Source: JAVBNJ01 sp031551625
GTDB lineage: Bacteria; Bacteroidota; Bacteroidia; Bacteroidales; UBA932
DNA: 10,607 nt
Assembly (NCBI GenBank): GCA_031551625.1
Contig: JAVBNJ010000004.1
Location: forward strand, 1 to 10,607
Direction: 5' to 3'
Below are positions 8,201 through 10,607 of this stretch, in pieces (the first letter of the stretch is position 1; every line of letters starts with the position of its first letter). Under the pieces are notes generated by a model, which was not told where the DNA came from, searched no databases, and saw nothing but the letters and a program-made list of their open reading frames with translations. The translations under genes and the position numbers were made by a program.

Positions 8201-9749
8201 TCTTGGCTGCTTCTACAATCTTTCCGTCAAAAAACATTTTCAAGTTCGGGTCGTTGATGCTCACAGCCCCGTCGAAATCATCGCCCTCCATGGCTCCTGT
8301 GAGGCTTATATTCTGGTAGCGGTAACCCAAAAATTCGAATTCCGATAATTTTCCTGTAGCATCAAGCAGTATACCACCATGCCGCTCTGGCCGTATATAT
8401 GCATCGGCTTTCACCGCACCTGATATTTCACCCAGTGTAGGTGAAGCCCCCATGAGTTTACCCAAGTGCAATTTATAGGCTTGTGCATCACCTTTCATCC
8501 TTACGCCCGCCGGTTCATTATCCAAATCAAACGACAAGTCGAAACGCGCGCCGCCCAAGCTAGTACGCATAGCTCCTTTAGTTACAAAATTATTGTAAAA
8601 ACCCGTAAAACTCCCCGTGAAATGAACATCATCCAACGGATGCAACAGTTTTTTTATCGGCAACGTATCGGGCACAAAAGATTGGATTAAATCCGTCAGC
8701 TCGTCGACCTGTGATGTCAGGCGGATAACATTAACATAAATCATTGTTTCGTTAATCTCCGGCAGACCTTTCATACGGAATTTTGTAATCAATTTTGTAC
8801 GTCCTGACTCCGAATCAATTTGCAAAAAATCGCTACGCAGGTTGCTCACTGTTCCACCTGCTAAACCATTGAGGCGGAAAGCAGATGTAACACGGAACCC
8901 CTTGGCCATATAACCCACTGTGCGGAACGAGAAATAGGCATTATCAAAATCGGCCTCCATACGCACCTTGTCCTCGTAGTTGTTGAAATCGCGGAACGAA
9001 TCGTAGCTCATCGAATAATGGCGCATCGGCAGGTTGGAATAATTATCAATCACTTCTGCATCGCGAAGCATGATTTGTGTACCGCATAAATAGGCGCTTT
9101 GCGCTGTCAGCCGTTGCAACTGCCAGCCACTTTTTTCCTTGAACCGGATATCTTTTATTTCGAAAAACAGTGTATCACCCGCAAAGCGCAGGTCACGCAT
9201 ATCAATATGAATCCGGCTTAAATCAAGGTCTTTGAAGTTAACCACATCGGGCCGCTGATTTTCCATTGGATTAGCCTTGTTCTGAAAAGTAAAGCGGAAG
9301 TCCGACAGTTCGATATTATGTAACTTTATCTGCCATGGCTCCGATGGCGTTTTAACAGTTGTGTCGGGAGGTGCATTGCTTTGCAGGTTGGCCAGCACAT
9401 CTTTGATATTTGTAGAATTCTCGCCGTCCGACACACGGTAGGTATACAAATGGAACTCTCCGCCAGACAACCGGATGTCCCGCACCGAAAGCCGTTTGCG
9501 CGATATGTTGAATGAGGTAAGAGACACTGACAATTCTTTTACGTATAACAACGTGTCGCCTTTCACATCGTGCACCATTATCTCGTCGACAGCCAACCGG
9601 CGGAAGAACTTGTAGTGTACCGACCCGATAGAAACCTTGGCCGGATGCAGTTTTTCGGACAGAATGCCCGTTACTTCGTGTACAATAAAGGTCTGCACTA
9701 CCGGTAATTCTATTGCAAAATAGAGTACAACCGGCAGCGACAACAACAC
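5262..9749 (-). CDS. Translocation/assembly module TamB-domain protein (AsmA-like, inner-membrane anchored)
   Basis: TamB-family proteins are long beta-rich proteins spanning the periplasm; they aid outer-membrane protein assembly and, in proteobacteria, phospholipid transport. This one has 1495 residues from the GTG at 9749. It has an N-terminal hydrophobic anchor, roughly 1100 residues of AsmA-like beta repeats, and the C-terminal TamB (DUF490) domain. That domain shows ETEVQIELDKK (about 1165), GRISFNGDL (about 1230) and RQFLSLLAFGQF (about 1312), then ends in DNRVTINGNVGG, DFDVELKLDDKGQ and GVGIVYKEEFD. The terminal residues from about 1468 are a charged tail, KKKK then Glu/Pro/Ala-rich. 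The start is doubtful. The frame stays open 19 codons upstream of the GTG, to a TAA at 9807-9809, and these codons supply the missing basic tip RRLRK and the first half of the membrane segment. No ATG, GTG or TTG exists there; an ATC at 9788 lies at the promoter distance used by the other genes. No TamA/BamA-like partner is in the window. YgjP follows after 2 bp. Confidence 0.9.
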   Translation of the reverse strand: MLLSLPVVLYFAIELPVVQTFIVHEVTGILSEKLHPAKVSIGSVHYKFFRRLAVDEIMVHDVKGDTLLYVKELSVSLTSFNISRKRLSVRDIRLSGGEFHLYTYRVSDGENSTNIKDVLANLQSNAPPDTTVKTPSEPWQIKLHNIELSDFRFTFQNKANPMENQRPDVVNFKDLDLSRIHIDMRDLRFAGDTLFFEIKDIRFKEKSGWQLQRLTAQSAYLCGTQIMLRDAEVIDNYSNLPMRHYSMSYDSFRDFNNYEDKVRMEADFDNAYFSFRTVGYMAKGFRVTSAFRLNGLAGGTVSNLRSDFLQIDSESGRTKLITKFRMKGLPEINETMIYVNVIRLTSQVDELTDLIQSFVPDTLPIKKLLHPLDDVHFTGSFTGFYNNFVTKGAMRTSLGGARFDLSFDLDNEPAGVRMKGDAQAYKLHLGKLMGASPTLGEISGAVKADAYIRPERHGGILLDATGKLSEFEFLGYRYQNISLTGAMEGDDFDGAVSINDPNLKMFFDGKIVEAAKTDTAFRRLLKFDAGIEYADLVALHLNKRDSASTLRADVKADYTMTNTLDGIGNIKISGIEYTGRGGLQNIGDIVIQSKYESAAYKTTLRSSFLDADYSGPKQIQGFVDRVVDLMVKRPLPALNAGGHELKKELPVSNYTFKAVFKTAGKVTDAILPGLYVAPGTEVTAKLTTQDSLNLLLKSKELTLNEYQLKKVTLLANNSPLRSYAMLVSGETSLGGFALRNVSTVLLADDNKVNARITYDNQTTPLNYGNLLASVDFSQEEITKNLVTDLHILPSKLVINDTLWNIGSSNIVFDDKITIKNFDVYNKQQSLNLQGALSKTIADTLTLNLRNFNIANVNYLTEKEGFHFNGIMSGKARVVDLYNSPRFFADISAKQVLINERPLGDLVIRSLWDNEEKLFRLKTYAEWDSLRTLDIIGTYAPGNKYLDMTTTFNAFQLSHIEPLLKGILSEVEGTVSGKARVHGPLKDLKTEGESLYANRVAATVDYLQTHYSFSTPVILTPTSFGFRNANVSDGVGGKATLSVLVHHDHFKDMQFDVAAYPRNLCVMNTSERDNELFYGQAFASGAALIKGKPGSIHFDINVKTERHTVLHIPAASSAQSANMNLLTFIQPHKDTIAEDADRVVVPLKETRTPVDMDLTLNVNVGPETEVQIELDKKAGEIIRSRGTGDIKIDVNPASGKFLLFGDYSVSEGDYLFTIQNFNIISKKFMISNGGRISFNGDLRKTYLDLSAVYRTQATLNTLISDTSSVAMRRPIDCTIGISGNMFSPSLKFHIDVKNLDAETQARVQSALNTEEKVTRQFLSLLAFGQFMPDQDANISSGLIFTAGTEMLSNQLNQMLTHLNVPFYVGFNYVPGTQGRTDSYVGSFGAQVWDNRVTINGNVGGGATQNISNDFDVELKLDDKGQLNFKVFTHSVDKYNDNIDNSQRYGVGIVYKEEFDTFPELFHRLFGKKKKQEPLPEKEPAAKPEEEQETSGN

Positions 9750-9814
9750 TATAAGCGTAGTTATTATTATTTTACGCAGGCGTCTGATTGTCGGTTTCGT
9801 ATATGTTTAACTTA

Positions 9815-9822
9815 CAAATATA
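9815..9822 (-). promoter_or_regulatory. -7 promoter element for the TamB-ygjP unit
   Basis: The minus strand reads TATATTTG, a perfect TAnnTTTG match in the 114-bp gap after the LysE-family gene. It predicts a transcript start near 9808-9810, so TamB and the peptidase need not depend on the upstream gene's promoter. It is 65 bp from the GTG at 9749 but 26 bp from the ATC at 9788. No convincing -33 element is visible. Confidence 0.7.
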
Positions 9823-9863
9823 CGAAAAAAGCAGAATGTATGAAATGTTGTTCCGGAAATTTT

Positions 9864-10517
9864 TTAACGAATGTGCTTGAACAACGGCAATAGCAAATCA
9901 AACAGTCCTTTGATAGCTACGACTCCACCCAGCACCATAATTACTAACCCTGCAATGCGGTTAATATACCATAGTTGTTTGATGCGGAAGCGTTGGCGGA
10001 AGCGGCTGATAAGCCAACTCAAAAAGAACCACCACGCCGAAGCGCCCAGGATAACGCCTCCCAGCACAATTGTAATATTGGGAATACCCGATTGCCGGTC
10101 GATATCCAAGCCCAATGAAGCGAATACACCTAACATAAGAAACGGCGCGCCAGGGTTGGCAATGGTTAGTAAGAATACCGAGATAAAATCTTCGAACAGG
10201 CGACTAGTCTGCTTCTTCTGGCGCAATTGCTTGATGGGATTGGTCAGGAAAATTTTCAAACCCAATCCCGCAATACCTAACCCGCCAACAATGAAAAACC
10301 AGTTTTCATTAGCACCGATAATACGTTGCACAAAAGCCAGGCTCAATACAGCCAATGCCGCATAGATAGTGTCGGCCACTGCAGCGCCCATACCCGACAT
10401 AAAACCTGATTTATGGCCTTTGCTGATAGTCCGCTGTACCACCAATATCCCGACCGGGCCAAGCGGGATAGAAGCCCCCAAGCCTGCCAAAATACCTTTC
10501 AATAGTGATACATCCAT
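9864..10517 (-). CDS. LysE/RhtB-family amino-acid (or metabolite) exporter
   Basis: This is a 217-residue integral inner-membrane protein of the LysE superfamily, whose characterised members export amino acids and related small molecules. Seen: about six hydrophobic segments (roughly 6-28, 40-64, 72-92, 110-134, 147-171 and 187-210) and the conserved N-terminal signature IPLGPVG (17-23), followed by the Arg/Lys/Gly-rich loop and GMGAAVADTIYAALA (42-56). A second helix-break motif, NPGAPF (121-126), is also typical. Length is normal and the reading frame intact. The ATG at 10517 follows a perfect -7 element by 29 bp, with no Shine-Dalgarno. It precedes the TamB gene on the same strand, but that gene has its own promoter. 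Nothing in the sequence reveals the substrate. Confidence 0.9.
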   Translation of the reverse strand: MDVSLLKGILAGLGASIPLGPVGILVVQRTISKGHKSGFMSGMGAAVADTIYAALAVLSLAFVQRIIGANENWFFIVGGLGIAGLGLKIFLTNPIKQLRQKKQTSRLFEDFISVFLLTIANPGAPFLMLGVFASLGLDIDRQSGIPNITIVLGGVILGASAWWFFLSWLISRFRQRFRIKQLWYINRIAGLVIMVLGGVVAIKGLFDLLLPLFKHIR

Positions 10518-10540
10518 AAAGATAATAGCTCATACTAATG

Positions 10541-10597
10541 AAGGTACAAAGATAGAAAAAAGTTTGCAGTTACGCATTGAAATAAAAATTGTACCTT
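10541..10597. repeat. 9-bp inverted repeat spanning two divergent -7 elements
   Basis: AAGGTACAA (10541-10549) is the exact reverse complement of TTGTACCTT (10589-10597), with 39 bp between. Each arm overlaps one of the two divergent -7 elements, so part of the symmetry follows from the shared promoter consensus. The GTAC next to each element is extra and could be a shared binding site. Confidence 0.35.
10547..10554 (-). promoter_or_regulatory. -7 promoter element for the LysE-family gene
   Basis: The minus strand reads TATCTTTG, a perfect TAnnTTTG match 29 bp before the ATG at 10517. The upstream -33 region shows no clear TTTG. Confidence 0.7.
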
Positions 10598-10599
10598 TG
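10592..10599 (+). promoter_or_regulatory. -7 promoter element for a plus-strand gene beyond the right edge
   Basis: TACCTTTG is a perfect TAnnTTTG match facing right, 8 bp from the window end. A TTTG at 10563-10566 lies 25 bp upstream, longer than the usual -33 spacing. Given the 25-29 bp promoter-to-start spacing of the other units here, a start codon would be expected about 20 bp outside the window. Confidence 0.55.
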
Positions 10600-10607
10600 T
10601 TTTCTTA

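Noticed and set aside
9851..9858. TTCCGGAA palindrome just after the LysE-family stop codon
   Set aside because: An 8-bp palindrome with no loop and no following T-tract in the right place; too short to call a terminator or an operator.
9871..10365. 164-residue plus-strand open frame opposite the LysE-family gene
   Set aside because: It is antisense to an intact membrane-protein gene and matches no family; it is rich in Asn, Pro and Ile, as expected from the complement of hydrophobic codons.

Overview
The window looks like ordinary chromosome of a member of the Bacteroidota, probably Bacteroidales-like. Three things point there. The gene families have Bacteroidota-type forms (a large TamB-domain protein, a DUF748 protein, a PgcA-type phospho-sugar mutase). 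The genes lack Shine-Dalgarno sequences. Perfect copies of the Bacteroidota -7 promoter element (TAnnTTTG) lie just upstream of every transcription unit whose start is visible. I see no RNA gene, insertion sequence, CRISPR array, phage or plasmid gene, and no base-composition break suggesting recent transfer.

Layout. On the minus strand at the left edge, rfbD (dTDP-4-dehydrorhamnose reductase) is followed after 26 bp by a phospho-sugar mutase that runs off the left end. The pair fits nucleotide-sugar supply (glucose-1-phosphate to dTDP-L-rhamnose). A 219-bp divergent intergenic region with two promoters separates rfbD from a plus-strand gene for a 753-residue, N-terminally anchored DUF748 (AsmA-like) protein. 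That gene converges, with only 9 bp between stop codons, on a minus-strand block. The block comprises a LysE-family exporter (right end), a very large TamB-domain protein with its own promoter, and a YgjP-like zinc metallopeptidase starting 2 bp after the TamB stop. At the right edge a further -7 element faces out of the window, so another plus-strand gene probably begins just beyond it.

How they may work together. DUF748 and TamB both belong to the broad AsmA-like group of envelope proteins, now linked to lipid movement between inner and outer membranes and to outer-membrane assembly. Their adjacency, next to rhamnose-precursor genes, makes this an envelope-biogenesis neighbourhood. That link is inference from context.

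The observations most worth checking are the start of the TamB gene, where the natural-looking N-terminus begins at an ATC codon rather than ATG; a perfect 28-bp hairpin sequence inside the DUF748 gene; and a YgjP-like peptidase that keeps its zinc ligands but lacks the usual RWGSC motif. I found no convincing wholly new system.
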